DNA of 64,000 bases from Liopterus haemorrhoidalis (GCA_963971575.1 OZ020625.1:29956537-30020536); one strand, 5' to 3'. Shown: positions 12,037 through 24,400, numbered from the stretch's first letter. Notes: generated from the letters alone by a model not told the origin. Program-made: numbers and translations.

Positions 12037-13095
12037 AGGGTTTTGTAGGTATGACCAAAAAACCCTTATACCGTCATTTTGTCGTCTGTTTGTCTGTCTG
12101 TCTGTCTGTCTGTTCGGTAAAAATTGTAGCCAAACGGCTAAACCTAGAGAGTTGAAATTTGGCATGCTTATACAACTCTTTGACCCGCACATAAGAAAAA
12201 TACTAAAAGATCTCAAAAACATATCCGCCTAAAAATATAAACAAATATGTGCTCATCGAAAAAAAAAAATATTTTTTTAAATTATGAGTAGGGTATCAAA
12301 TGAAATCCCTTGGTACGTGGATTAACGATCAAATTTTTATTTTTGCAAAATAAATTATTTTGAAGCGATTTTTGCCAAAATTGTGCAAAAATTTTTTTGT
12401 CCCACACACTGTAGCCCAGATGGTTTAAACTAAAAATCTGAAAAAATTCTAAGTAATGTACATTGGTTTGAACCGGAATAGTTCAACAGGAATTTTTAAT
12501 CAGATTAGGTTTTTGGAAAAAAGCGCATTTTTTGTGATTTTTGGCTAATAATGTACACAAGTTATAGCTTTGTAACACGCCACACTGGAACGTGTGTGCT
12601 GGTCTAGTAGTATTTCACGCTGATTTTTCATCCAAGTAACCCGATCCGAAAGGGATCGAACCCTGTGAGAAGAGACTAAATTGTTTTTTGTTTTTTTTTT
12701 TAATTTTTATATTGTTTAAATTATTTTTTCAAAATTCTAGTTATATTTTGGCAAATGTTGCATTTAATTTTTAAAAGCGTAAATTTAATAGCCAGTGGAA
12801 ATTGTTTAAATTATAATTTAATTCCGTTTCAATGTACACGAAATCAGAGGGGCGGAACTTATAACAACCAATGGAAGCCATAGGCGCAATTTTTAAAATT
12901 CTTAATGAACCTTGGTATATAAAAAAAAATACTGCACATATTTAGAAACCTAAATAATGGTATTAAGCGTTCGAATTAAAATTAACAAAAAAATATTTTA
13001 ATATAAAATTTGTTTTCGCCTCCAAAATAATCATCATTCACTTACTAAATACCTGCAAAACCCTGAAATGTGTGAAAATTCACACTTCACATCAA
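12037..13095 (+). mobile_element. HINE-like (Helitron-type) element, copy A
   Basis: Left end AGGGTTTTGTAGGTATGACC, which can pair with the AAAACCCTTATACC that follows; then a GTCT microsatellite. The right end has the inverted subterminal ATACCTGCAAAACCCT, then a hairpin GTGTGAA-AA-TTCACAC and a T-rich end. No target duplication. Subterminal inverted repeat, GTCT tract and 3' hairpin resemble Helentron-associated elements (DINE-1 type); that assignment is inference. Carries a tRNA-like module at 12596-12672. Confidence 0.7.
12596..12672 (+). repeat. tRNA-like module in HINE-like copy A (class 3)
   Basis: A-box-like TGGTCTAGTAG followed about 54 bp later by B-box-like GATCGAACCC within a T-arm AGGG-ATCGAAC-CCT. 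Unlike the modules in the other copies, though its flanks are the common element sequence. Not a functional tRNA gene as far as I can see. Confidence 0.5.
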
Positions 13096-13369
13096 TTTTT
13101 ATGTTGTTGAAAAAGAAATTATTGCTTTCTTTGTGCCCCCACAACGCCCCCGTGATTATATACAAGATAAAAAATAGCATATATTTTAATTTGGGGCCCC
13201 TCCTCAAGTTTACTTTAAAGACAACCAAAAAATTCCTTGGTAAATGCATAAAATGCCTAAAACACTGCCTATCAAATTTAAGACGGGACATTTCGTCGTA
13301 TGACGGTAACTGACGCATCGGTTGCGGATATTATTAAAATTTCCCCCGCTACGTGAATAAAATTGTAAA

Positions 13370-13490
13370 AGCCGGTTTCTGAAAACCTAGTTAACTATAA
13401 CCATGGTTGCTATGGTTACTTATGGGATTGTTTTATTATAACCGAGTTTAACCAAATGATTAAACTCGGCTTAATTTTCAGAAACCGGTC
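13370..13490. mobile_element. ~120-bp hairpin MITE
   Basis: Inverted ends GCCGGTTTCTGAAAACC and GGCTTAATTTTCAGAAACCGG, internally GTTTAACC and TTAAACTCGG. Non-coding. Confidence 0.6.
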
Positions 13491-13686
13491 CTAAATGTTT
13501 GAGGACGAAAACATATCTGTTTAGCCAAAGTACTTGCCGTTTTGGTAAAAATCTTCATATCTTTTTGAATATCTCGTATTTATTATTAAGTGTTATGTCT
13601 TAAACACCAAAAATGTAAAATTTAAGCCTGTGGTACATTAATTTATTTTTGTAATCATATACGAAGAAGCAGAAGAAAATCATTAA

Positions 13687-14255
13687 TAGACCGGGAGCTC
13701 ATGACATTTTTGGTCTCCGATTTCATACAGCATGCCTTTTGGAGGAGAGAATATTTACCCTGTGACAACAAAAAAGGGATGGTACTAAACCCCTGCACGC
13801 TTTCCGGTCATAGGAAAAATTGCATTTCCACTTGCACAAAATTTTTGTGTTTTTCTCTGATTTAATATTGCTTGCCATTTTGTCAAAAGAAAGTTATAAC
13901 AAATTTAAAGTCTTTTAATTATAGGCATGCTGTATGAAAACGCGGAAAATCATATTTTTTTATTACAAGATCACATGACCGTTTTAGCCCTTTGGGACCC
14001 TCCGAATCGCATGCATATATTTAAAAGACTTTAAATTTGTTATAACTTTCTTTTGACAAAAGGGCAAGCAATATTAAATCAGAGAAAAGCACAAAAATTT
14101 TGTGTTTAAGTGGAAATGCAATTTTCCCTATGACCGGAAAGCGTGCAGGGGTTTAGTACCATCCCTTTTTTGTTGTCACAGGGTAAATATTCTCTCCTCC
14201 AAAAGGCATGCTGTATGAAATCGGAGACCAAAAACTGTCATGAGCTCCCGGTCTA
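13687..14255. mobile_element. 569-bp foldback palindrome
   Basis: Two ~245-bp arms are near-perfect inverted repeats. The left arm starts TAGACCGGGAGCTCATGACA; the right arm ends with its complement. Both include GGCATGCTGTATGAAA and GGGATGGTACTAAACCCCTG, with a ~70-bp loop. Arm mismatches are few, so the palindrome is young or maintained. No transposase; foldback-type or hairpin MITE. Confidence 0.85.
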
Positions 14256-15011
14256 TAAAGGGAGATATAACACTATAGTTCCCACATGTTTTATATACAA
14301 AACAACAATCTGAAATAAAATTACTAATAATCTATATACATCAAAATTTTTAAAGAATTTTTATCTATCTAATTGGGCTCAACAGCGCTATGACGTGACA
14401 CCAAGCGAACAGAATTTGAACTAGTGGAACTGTTTATTGTTTACTAGTTGCCACCTCATGTTGTTTGTATCGCGTTTAAACTTTAATGTTGCAGTTTGTT
14501 TGTAACATTAATTTGATAGCAACTAATACACTGGTCAACACAATTTTTGCTGACTTACATCTAAGACTTGTTTCTTACTAATTTGGTGCTGCTGAACTCA
14601 AATATCACATCAGTTTTTGCCTATCACATCAGATTTTTGCTTATCACATCAGATTTTTGCTCTACAACAAATACATATTTTCGGCCAAATAATGCTTCTA
14701 TCGTTTAATTTTAGACGTCGATACTGTAATTGGTACAAATTTGGCGAACAATAAGGACTAAATAATTAGAAAATATTCTTAAAATTTTATTATCAAAATT
14801 TTATTAACACTAGCGCTAGTGTGCTTTCATCAAACTAATCTTACAAATATCTTATACTTATAATTCATTACTGGAGTATTACAAAGAAACTAGTGTTATA
14901 TCTCCCCCTTAAGTTTAAAAGAAGAAAATGTTTTTCTTCTGCCCATCATATAACACAAAAAATATTGATTTCTTTAGCGATAAATAAGACAAAAAAAAAA
15001 AAAATGGTGTA
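14256..15011. other. Intergenic stretch with a short tandem motif
   Basis: No gene recognised. A short run ATCACATCAGATTTTTGC is repeated about three times near 14600-14660. Confidence 0.6.
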
Positions 15012-15418
15012 CAGTCTGTTCCAAACGGTTAAGCGGAACTAGATTTTGCAATCTAGTTACTTTCATCGTTTAAATCGTGCCTTTCGGCCGTTTTGTTTAA
15101 GCTTTGTAAATCATACTTACAATAAACATTTTTTGGTTAAGGTTAATATCATTTTAAAATGTCATTTTCTTTATATTTTGATTTTTTGTGTCATTCTTAA
15201 TACAAATTTCCCATTTATTTATTTTTTTGTCATTAAAATATCTAAAAAAAATATTTAATTTTGACATACGTCATTCGTTTCAATGGTTTCATTGTTGGAA
15301 TTTTAAATTTTGACATCCCAACGTAAAAAATGAAATAACCCAAGCAAGGTCCCTTCTCGTGACAACCTAAAAGAACTAAATTCCCATTTAGTTCCGCTTA
15401 ACCGTTTGGAACAGACTG
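15012..15418 (+). mobile_element. MITE-1 copy 4
   Basis: Ends CAGTCTGTTCCAAACGGTTA and its complement with TA flanks, 407 bp. Confidence 0.92.
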
Positions 15419-15692
15419 TATAGGAGAAATTTTCTAAGCGCTCTGACATCTGGTGGCGATTTTCGGAATATACGAGAGTGATATAGTCGGAGCATATGAT
15501 TCAGACATCGCACCATCCGACTACCATTTGTTCTGCTTTTTACAAAATTCCCTTAACGGAAAAAATTTCGCATCTGTGGATCTGCAATATCTAACGAAAG
15601 ACTTACAAAAATCATAATTTTCTCTGATTTTGGATTATCTTAAAAAAGTACTTAGGCGATTTTTACTTATGAATACTTAATTTTAGACTTAA

Positions 15693-16431
15693 GGGGGGGG
15701 GGTAGGGTCTGATAACCACATTTTAAGCATATTTTTGTGAATTTTTTTGAAATCTATGGTTAAATTTATTCATTTTCAAACTAAGTACATATATAAAGTA
15801 TGTTTTGAAGAAGATACAAAAAAAATTTGAAGACAAAATATGGCGAAATGAGCCAGCTGTGGCAAATCTTCTCAGACTCCGGGAAAAAAAAATAGATTTT
15901 GCGGTGACCAGCATAACTCGTCACTGGATCATCTGAAATCAAAAATCCAAAAATAATTTGTTAGTTTATGAGTTTGCCGAGGTAATGACGTTGAGTTTTT
16001 ATTTTTAAAAAGATTTTTCAGTTTTTAGCGTTACTTAGAAGACAAAAAAAATTAATTCTCCCTAAAAAAACCTAAAAATGAGTATATTTGTGATTCTTAA
16101 ATAAAAAAAAACATGAAAAAAAAAAATATCTCAACGTTTTACCTCGGCAAACTCATAAACTAACAAAATCTTTTTGGATTTTTGATTTCAGATGATCCAG
16201 TGACGAGTTATGCTGGTCACCGCAAAATCTATTTTTTTTTCCCGGAGTCTGAGAAGATTTGCCACAGCTGGCTCATTTCGCCATATTTTGTCTTCAAATT
16301 TTTTTTGTATCTTCTTCAAAACATACTTTATATATGTACTTAGTTTGAAAATGAATAAATTTAACCATAGATTTCAAAAAAATTCACAAAAATATGCTTA
16401 AAATGTGGTTATCAGACCCTACCCCCCCCCC
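15693..16431. mobile_element. TTAA-flanked 739-bp hairpin element with poly-G ends
   Basis: TTAA at 15689-15692 and 16432-16435 flank two long inverted arms beginning with a run of nine or ten G and then TAGGGTCTGATAACC. TTAA duplication points to a piggyBac-type or other TTAA-specific integration. Non-coding; the matching 63-aa frames on the two strands are one repeat seen twice. A third partial arm follows at 16440-16620. Confidence 0.8.
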
Positions 16432-16439
16432 TTAAGTCA

Positions 16440-16620
16440 TCACTAAATCTAATTTTTTTCCCGGAGTCTGAGAAGATTTGCCACAGCTGGCTCATTTCGC
16501 CATATTTTGCCTTCAAAATTTTTTTGTATCTTCTTCAAAACATACTTTATATATGTACTTAGTTTGAAAATGAATAAATTTAACCATAGATTTGAAAAAA
16601 AAATCACAAAATCCCCTTAA
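16440..16620 (+). repeat. Extra partial arm of the TTAA hairpin element
   Basis: From CCCGGAGTCTGAGAAGATTT onward it repeats the right arm of the element at 15693-16431, lacking the poly-G end. The remainder to about 17050 shows no recognised feature. Confidence 0.75.
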
Positions 16621-17056
16621 AAAGTGATTTTTTTTTTTAAAGTGGCTACTATAAAATACAGGGTATATATAAATGCTTTAGAAAACGTTACAACTTACGT
16701 CAGAAGTGGGATAGGACTGGAAGACCAGTTGACTTCATTAAAAAAATCTCTACCAAGTAAACTCTGTTCGATTGTTACAATGTTCCATGTTCCATATTTT
16801 TCTTTTAATGAGAAATCTATATTTTTTGTGCGTTCCAAATGTACTTACAATGTTGTATGGATATCATTGTTAAATGTTATACGTAAATATAATGTATGTG
16901 CGTCTGTTTGTCCTAGATTTCTAGAACGCGGTATTAAGTGTGGCATATTGTATGTTAAAGTAAGCGATCAAGGATAGTTGCATTTTTGAAAACTGAAAAA
17001 AAAAAAAATTAAAACGTGAATTGTTTTTTTTTTTTTCAAAAACTAAAATAGAGGTA

Positions 17057-17569
17057 CAGTGGGTGGCCAAATTATTAGGGACAGTGCAGATTTTCTGTAA
17101 TTTTCAAATGAATTTAATGAGGAAATAAGTGGCTTTGGGTCTCGTATTTATTTTTATTCATTAGAATGCTTTATTTAGAATATAAAACGACATAATTGCT
17201 TATTCATAATCATTTATTTTTGTATAAAAAGTGTTAATTTAACAAATTAAGTAAAATCTTAATATTTTGTAATGCCACCCTTTGCTGCGATTGCGGCTTC
17301 CAGGCGTTTGGGCATACTTTCTATGCACACTTTTGCGTTGTGTCGGAGATTGGGGTTGTGATGCCACTCTCTGATAAGGGTTTCTATAAATTGCCGCTTG
17401 GTTGTGATGATTTCTTTGGCGATATCCCGCTTTTTAAAATAATAATGATACCAGCAACAAGAATATAGAAGAAAAATGATTTAAAAACAATTTATTTTCT
17501 CACAAAATGCATTTAAATCTGAAAATTACAGGGGGGGTGTGCTGTCCCTAATAATTTGGCCACCTACTG
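17057..17569 (-). mobile_element. Internally deleted Tc1-like transposon
   Basis: TA-flanked (17055-17056 and 17570-17571) with inverted ends CAGTGGGTGGCCAAATTATT and its near-complement. Contains only the transposase C-terminus. 513 bp, non-autonomous. Confidence 0.87.
17259..17435 (-). pseudogene. Tc1-type transposase C-terminal fragment
   Basis: 58 codons to TAA, including REWHHNPNLRHNAKVCIESM and PKRLEAAIAAKGGITKY, the conserved C-terminus of Tc1 transposases (typically IP.R...VI...G..TKY). The DDE catalytic domain is missing. Confidence 0.85.
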
Positions 17570-17599
17570 TATTATGTAAGCATAACTTTTTTTAAGTTT

Positions 17600-17900
17600 T
17601 TTAAGCTATTAGGTCGTCAAGGATGAAATTTGTAGAAAAAAGGGAAAGTTGGTTGATAACTTACAAATATATAGCATACTATATAGCAAGTCCATCTCCA
17701 AAAAGATCTTTACCCTTTCGATGGACTTGTAGCTCCCAATTTTTAACTTTGCAATCCTGAAATTAAAAGTCCGACTGTAGTAACATTTGGCGGCAAGCGA
17801 TGGCTTGGTCGCCGATATCGCAGTAAAATTCCCCTGATTTTTAACCTCAATGTGATTCACTATTATCAATCTTTGATGTATAGTGTAAAATACTTTATGA
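17600..17900 (-). pseudogene. Duplicated fragment of LMAN2 exon 3 plus flanking intron
   Basis: 17672-17756 is a near-copy of the 5' part of LMAN2 exon 3 (23768-23965) in the same orientation, continuing into ~120 bp of the preceding intron. It keeps the acceptor and the frame for DCKVKNWELQVH and KGKDLFGDGLAI, but lacks four codons in frame (FKVH) and ends within the exon. Lying 3' of LMAN2, it is probably non-functional. The left flank joins at TACAAATATA to a dispersed repeat also found at 24410-24465. Confidence 0.85.
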
Positions 17901-18027
17901 GTACGTGAAATACTCTAATTTATTTAAAATATTAGGTCGTCAGGGATGAAATTTGTATTATTATTATTTGTGTTATTTGCTTCACTACGTAAAATATTTA
18001 ATAACTTATCTAAGCTTGTGAACCAGC

Positions 18028-18100
18028 GTGCTTTGATAGTGTAATGGCTAACATACTCGCGTTCTAATTTGCAAACTTAAGTTCGCACCGCTCTCAAGGC
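18028..18100 (+). repeat. tRNA-like module in HINE-like copy B, first unit
   Basis: A-box-like TGATAGTGTAATGG and B-box-like AGTTCGCACC at tRNA spacing, with TTTGCAAACTTA between, as in other class-1 modules. Confidence 0.5.
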
Positions 18101-18540
18101 AATTTTATTTTTTGTTTTTTTTTTGCATTTTTATTTTGTTTAAATTATTTTTTCAAAATTCTATTTATATTTTGGCAAATGTTGCATTTAATTTTTTAAA
18201 GCGTAAATTTAATAACTAGTGGAAATTGTTGAAATTGAATACACGAAATCAGAGGGGCGGGGTTATGACTTAAAACAACCAATTTTATTTTTGCAAAATA
18301 AATTATTTTGACAAGATTTTTGCCAAAATTGTGCAAAAAAAATTTGTCCCACACCCTGTACCCCAGATAGTTTAAACTAAATATCTGAAAAATTCTAAGT
18401 AATGTACATTGGTGTGAACCGGAATAGTACAACAGGAATTTTTTATCAGATTATGTTTTCGGAAAATAACGCATTTTTTTATGTTTTTAACTAAAATATG
18501 TTAAATATTTAATTCGCTATGTAACAAAATAAAAAAGTAA

Positions 18541-18606
18541 GCGCCCGTAGCGTAGTGCGTAGCGTCCTCGCTTCCTGATTTGCAAACAAGAGTTCGATTC
18601 CTGTCA
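18541..18606 (+). repeat. tRNA-like module in HINE-like copy B, second unit (class 1)
   Basis: A box TAGCGTAGTGC and B box AGTTCGATTCC at tRNA-like spacing (about 44-45 bp), with TTGCAAAC between. The 3' end CCTGTCAATTTTATTTTT merges into element sequence rather than a CCA-ready acceptor. Confidence 0.6.
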
Positions 18607-19040
18607 ATTTTATTTTTTTTTTTGTTTTTTTTTTCATTTTTATTTTGTTTAAATTATTTTGTCAAAATTCTAGTTATATTTTGGTAAATGTTGCATTTAA
18701 TTTTTAAAAGCGTTAATTTAATAACCAGTGGGAAGTGTTGAAATTATAATTTAATTCTATGTCTGAATATATACGAAATCAGAGGGGCGGAGCTTATGAT
18801 TTAAGCAATCAATGGAAGCCATAGGCGCAATTTTCAAGATCTTAATGAACCTTGCTATATATATAAAAAAAAAAATACTGCACATATTTAGAAACCTAAA
18901 TAATGGTATTAAGCATTCGAATTAAAATTTACAAAAAAAAATATTTTAACATAAAATTTGTTTTGGCATCCCAAATAATCATTCACTTACTAAATACCTG
19001 CGAAACCCTGAAATGTGTGAAAATTCACACTTCACATCAA

Positions 19041-19963
19041 TTTTTTTGTTTGTTTATTTGATGCTGGGTTGTTTTTCCAATTTAATATTCTTCGTTCCAG
19101 ATTGTGCACGATCTTTTTTAATTTAACCTCCTTCGTATCTCTTATAATAAAGACGTTAGGATTGTTTAAACAGTTCTCAAAAACATCCTGTATATTTTTT
19201 TTTCAGTCTTCAAAGATGCAACATTAACTAAAGAGTCAGAAAATGATATTTCAAAAATAATTCTCAAAATCTCGAAATAAAAAAATATTATTTTCTGTGT
19301 TTAAAAGGTCTTTGTACTCTCTTAAAGATCTGTTACTTATTTATAACATGAGTCTATACTTCGAATAAGATGTCAGTACAAAGAGTTTATTATTAAAAGT
19401 TAGTACAAAGAACTTTTAGATAAAATATATTTAATGAAAGTACTTAGGTGTTATTTAGAATAAGAAATTAAGCTAGTCATTATCATACAGTAAAATTGTT
19501 AGTTATTAATATTGTTAAAACTGGTTTTATATTTTATTTTAGACCCTGTTTTATTAAAATTACAATTATTTAAAATTTTTAACTAGTTTTAAAAATATTA
19601 TTAACTAATAAAACGTATAAATGTTTAAATATACAAATGGTGTATAGGTAGGTGTTGTTATCGATTTAAAAAACTCGATATTGAGTTTTAAAAAAATGTT
19701 TTAAATATTTATTTTAACTCGAAATTTATTTCAAAGATTTTATTTAAAATAAAACACATTTATTTTTTGTTTGTTTTATTATAACAATTTATTTCAGTCA
19801 AAATACAGTCATATTTATACATATATTCATATTATGGATGTTGTATGGAAAAAAAAATTACTTCATGTGATGTAATAAAATATTTAAAAAAAACATTAAA
19901 AACCTGACTTACATGTTATAAAATTTGCCATAACACCCGTTTTACACGATCATAGAAATTTGT
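19041..19963. other. AT-rich intergenic stretch
   Basis: No gene or element recognised; very AT-rich with poly-A/T runs. Confidence 0.6.
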
Positions 19964-20950
19964 TAAATTGCCTGTACAATTTTGCTTTGCAATTTAAATT
20001 GCCTGTGCAATTTTGCCTTGCAATTTAAATTGCCTGTGCAATTTTGTCTTGCAATTTAAATTGCTTGTGCAATTTTTTTTTGCATTTTAAGTTGCCTTTG
20101 CAATTTTGCCTCGCAATTTAAATTGCTGGGGAAATTTTGCCGCGTAATTTAATTTCTTGGACAATTTGCCGTGCAATTTAAATTGTTTGGACAATTTTGC
20201 CGTGCAATTTAAATTGGTTGGACAATTTTGCCGTGCAATATAATTTAAATTGCCTGTGCAATCTTGCCTTGCAATTTAAATTGTCTGTGCAATCTTGCCT
20301 TGCAATTTAAATTGTCTGTGCAATCTTGCCTTGCAATTTAAATTGTCTGTGCAATCTTGCCTTGCAATTTAAATTGTCTGTGCAATCTTGCCTTGCAATT
20401 TAAATTGTCTGTGCAATCTTGCCTTGCAGTTTAAATTGTCTGTGCAATCTTGCCTTGCAGTTTAAATTGTCTGTGCAATCTTGCCTTGCAGTTTAAATTG
20501 TCTGTGCAATCTTGCCTTGCAATTTAAATTATCTGTGCAATCTTGCCTTGCAATTTAAATTGTCTGTGCAATTTCGCTCCGCAATTTTAATTGCCTGTGC
20601 AATCTTGCCTTGCAATTTAAATTGCCTGTGCAATCTTGCCTTGCAATTTAAATTGCCTGTGCAATCTTGCCTTGCAATTTAAATTGCCTGTGCAATCTTG
20701 ACTTGCAATTTAAATTGCCTGTGCAATCTTACCTTGTAATTTAAATTGCCTGTGCAATCTTGCCTCGCAATTTAAATTGCCTGTGAAATTTCGCCTCGCA
20801 ATTTAAATTGCCTGTGAACTTTCGCCTCGCAATTTAAATTGCCTGTGAACTTTCGCCTCGCAATTTAAATTGCCTGTGAAATTTCGCCTCGCAATTTAAA
20901 TTGCAAGTTGAATTACCTATTAAATTTGCATTGCAACTTAAATTGCCTGA
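19964..20950 (+). repeat. 31-bp minisatellite, block 1 (~32 units)
   Basis: Unit GCAATTTAAATTGCCTGTGC + AATCTTGCCTT. Each unit contains the perfect 14-bp palindrome GCAATTTAAATTGC. A homogeneous core (20230-20560) is flanked by more diverged units. Lies just 3' of LMAN2; blocks 2 and 3 are inside its last intron. Confidence 0.95.
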
Positions 20951-21496
20951 TCAAATTATCCTTTTTTTAGCCAAAATTTCCCGTCTTTTAAATTGCTTGG
21001 GCAATTTTGCAGTACCATTTATATCGGATAGGCAATTTTTTCTTACATATTTAATTGCCTAGACAAAATTGCATTGGATTGTAAGTGTTGACTAGTAAAA
21101 TTATAAAGCACAAATTAAAATTTGCCCAAGCAATTTGGAAAACAGTCCAATAAAAATAATCATGCAAAACTTAAATTACAACGTTTTTGTTTTTTATTTA
21201 TTTACGTATTCCTACATTAAAATTCTTTAAACTGGGTGATAAGATCTTAAAACCCTGTTTTAAAATCTTATTTGGGCAAATTTTTAAAATTATGGACAGA
21301 AAAATATATTTAAAAACTGGATGGTAAAAAAATTCTGCCCAAATACCTTCCGGTGTTTCAATCTACTAATAAATTTATTTTGTGAGAAGTTAATTTAAAT
21401 CATTAAATAAATTTATTAGATGTTTATAAAACCGTACTAACTAATCTTCAAAAACCCAAAATATCTTTAAAAATATTTAATAAAACCCAATAAATA
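20951..21496. other. LMAN2 3' flank
   Basis: AT-rich DNA with no gene. A variant poly(A) signal ATTAAA reads on the minus strand at 21476-21481, just after the LMAN2 stop; no AATAAA is nearer. Confidence 0.5.
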
Positions 21497-24400
21497 TTAA
21501 TAAAATCTTTTTTTATTGTGTTCTTGATGTTTTTGGTAGAACATAATTCCGATAACAACACAGGCTACTAGCGCTATTGTTCCCACTAGCATTAGCAGGA
21601 AAATTTTGATCCCTGACAGTGAAGAGGGTTTTGGGTCCTCCACATGGTCTCTTGGAGGCTCAAAAAATGTGGCAGAAGGAAGAATTTTTGATCTATCTTC
21701 CGTAGATTGAGGCTGAAAAATCAAAATCAAATATAGACATATAGTAGGATTTTTATAAGAAAACATGACATCATTGATCAATCAATACAATAATAATAAA
21801 TTGCCTGTGCAATTTTACCTTGCAATTTAAATTACCCGTACAATTTTACCTTGCAATTTAAATTGCCCGTGCAATTTTACCTTGCAAGTTAAATTGCCTG
21901 GATAATTTTACCTTGCAATTTAAATTTCCTGGGTAATTTTACCTTGCAATTTAAATTGCCTGGATAATTTTGCCTTGCAATTTAAATTGCCTGGATAATT
22001 TTGCCTTGCAATTTAAATTGCCTGGATAATTTTACCTTGCAATTTAAATTGCCTGGGTAATTTTACCTTGCAATTTAAATTGCCTGGATAATTTTACCTT
22101 GCAATTTAAATTGCCTGGATAATTTTACCTTGCGATTTAAATTGCCTGGGTAATTTTACCTTGCGATTTAAATTGCCTGGATAATTTTACCTTGCGATTT
22201 AAATTGCCTGGGTAATTTTACCTTGCAAGTTAAATTGCCTGGGTAATTTTACCTTGCAAGTTAAATTGCCTGGATAATTTTACCTTACGATTTTAATTGC
22301 CTGGATAATTTTACCTTACAATTTTAATTGCCTGGATAATTTTATCTTGCAATTTAAATTGCCTGGATAATTTTACCTTGCAAGTTAAATTGCCTGGATA
22401 ATTTTACCTTGCAATTTAAATTGCCTGGATAATTTTACCTTGCAATTTAAATTGCCTGGATAATTTTACCTTGTAATTTAAATTGCCTGGGTAATTTTAC
22501 TTTGCAATTTAAATTGCCTGGGTAATTTTACCTTGCAATTTAAATTGCCTGGGTAATTTTACCTTGTAATTTAAATTGCCTGTGCAATTTTACTATACCA
22601 CATAAATTATCCATGCAATTTTTGAAGTAAATACGACTTGAAAGTGAAATATTTTTCTTTTTTTTGCTCGACTTTGAACAGATTAAAAACCAAAAAATAT
22701 AATAACAAATAAATAACATCCTCTGGTAGATTTAATTCAAACATTATTTATTTTCAATTGCCTGTGCAATTCTATCATGCAACTTAAATTGCCTTTGCAA
22801 TTTTATCATGCAACTTAAATCGCCTTTGCAATTTTATCATGCAACTTAAATTGCCTTTGCAATTTTATCATGCAATTTAAATGCCTGCGCAATTTTACCA
22901 TGCAACTTAAATTGCCTGCGCAATTTTACCATGCAACTTAAATTGGCTGTGCAATTTTTCAAGTAAAGACGACTTAAAAGTGAAATATTTTTATTTTTAT
23001 TGCTCGACTTAATATTTTATAAGAGATTAAGAACAAAAAAATATAATAAATAAATAACTTACATCATCTGGTAGATCCAATTCAAACATTTTTATCGACA
23101 AAATATCATGATTATCCGACAAATCTCCTGTAGTTGCGGAAACTCCAAAATAATATCCAGTCGGAAGTTTTACTCCTTTTACGGAGAAGCATTCTTTCCA
23201 TGCAGCTTTATTTTCTATATCCGTAGAAACACTAAGTGTATCCTTTTCATATCTTATCGCTAAATGAGTATCGTGATCAAGATTTCTAAATTTAGCTTCG
23301 CAACCAGCAAGTTGCGTATGAGTCCCATCTCTATCGTGATCATAATGCAACGTACCATTATTTATCATCGCTGAAATGTAAGGATGTTGATGCTAAAAAA
23401 AAAATATAATTTATGAATCAGATAGTTTACAAAAATTGTAATCCATTCGTCCGAAAATATGATATACATTACTTAAAAAAATGTGGGGTTAACGGAAAGT
23501 AATATCTTAATACAAGGATATCAAAATATACTATAATTTGAACCATTGCAAAATGGCGACCATTTATTTACAAAATAATAAATAACATAAATCGTACAAA
23601 GTTAAACATAGCAAGCTTTTAAAATGATTTTATTGCATAAAAGAACCAAATAAAACCTGCAAATTTTCTTGCCTGTTAGTACGAGTTTGATATTAAAGGT
23701 GATAACATCAAATCGTTTGTAATTATGAATATTCAAATGAAGAAATGACAGATATACATATACTTACGTTATGTGGTCCATTATGGTTGCTATATGTATC
23801 CAAAATGACAGCTAGTCCATGAAAGTAGTCCAAATTTCCAAAAACTGGGCCTTGTACCATCCTATCTTTAGCATACCATATAGCAAGTCCATCTCCAAAA
23901 AGATCTTTACCCTTTCCATGGACTTTAAAATGGACTTGTAGCTCCCAATTTTTAACTTTGCAATCCTGAAATTAAAAGTCCGACTGTAGTAACATTTGAC
24001 GGCAAGCGATGGCTTGGTCGCCGATATCGCAGTAAAATTCCCCTGATTTTGAACTTCAATGTTATTCACTATTATCAATCTTTGATGTATTGAGAAATGA
24101 CATTACCTATAGAGGCGCTGTTTTCGCTTACAAAAGGGCGATTGGAATAGGTTTTTTTGACATTTGCCATTTGATACACAAGAATTCACATTGCAGTTAA
24201 TTTTCTGTTGCGATTTTAAAGACATTTTATTTAAGTTTTCTTCACTTTAACACATACAATGCAATTAAATGAGCCACATCTAGCAAAATCCTATTCCGAT
24301 AAGTTCCAAAATATTCCGCTAGGCGTCACTTCAGTTATTTTCAGTTCTCAATAGTGTAAAATACTTTATGATTCTACGTGAAATACTCTATTATTCTAAA

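Larger units (their letters stand above)
17980..19040 (+). mobile_element. HINE-like copy B, two partial units in tandem
   Basis: Two 5'-truncated copies joined at about 18275 within the shared AATTTTATTTTTGCAAAAT. The second keeps the right end ATACCTGCGAAACCCT plus hairpin GTGTGAA-AA-TTCACAC. Each has its own tRNA-like module. Confidence 0.7.

Noticed and set aside
15723..16401. Identical 63-aa proteins on opposite strands
   Set aside because: They are the two arms of one hairpin element, not genes.
16624..16977. 117-aa frame in the intergenic region
   Set aside because: No domain or homologue recognised, no splice or promoter context, and it starts in a poly-T tract.
19964..22955. CRISPR-like regular repeat
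   Set aside because: Units are directly adjacent with no unique spacers and the DNA is eukaryotic; it is a minisatellite.
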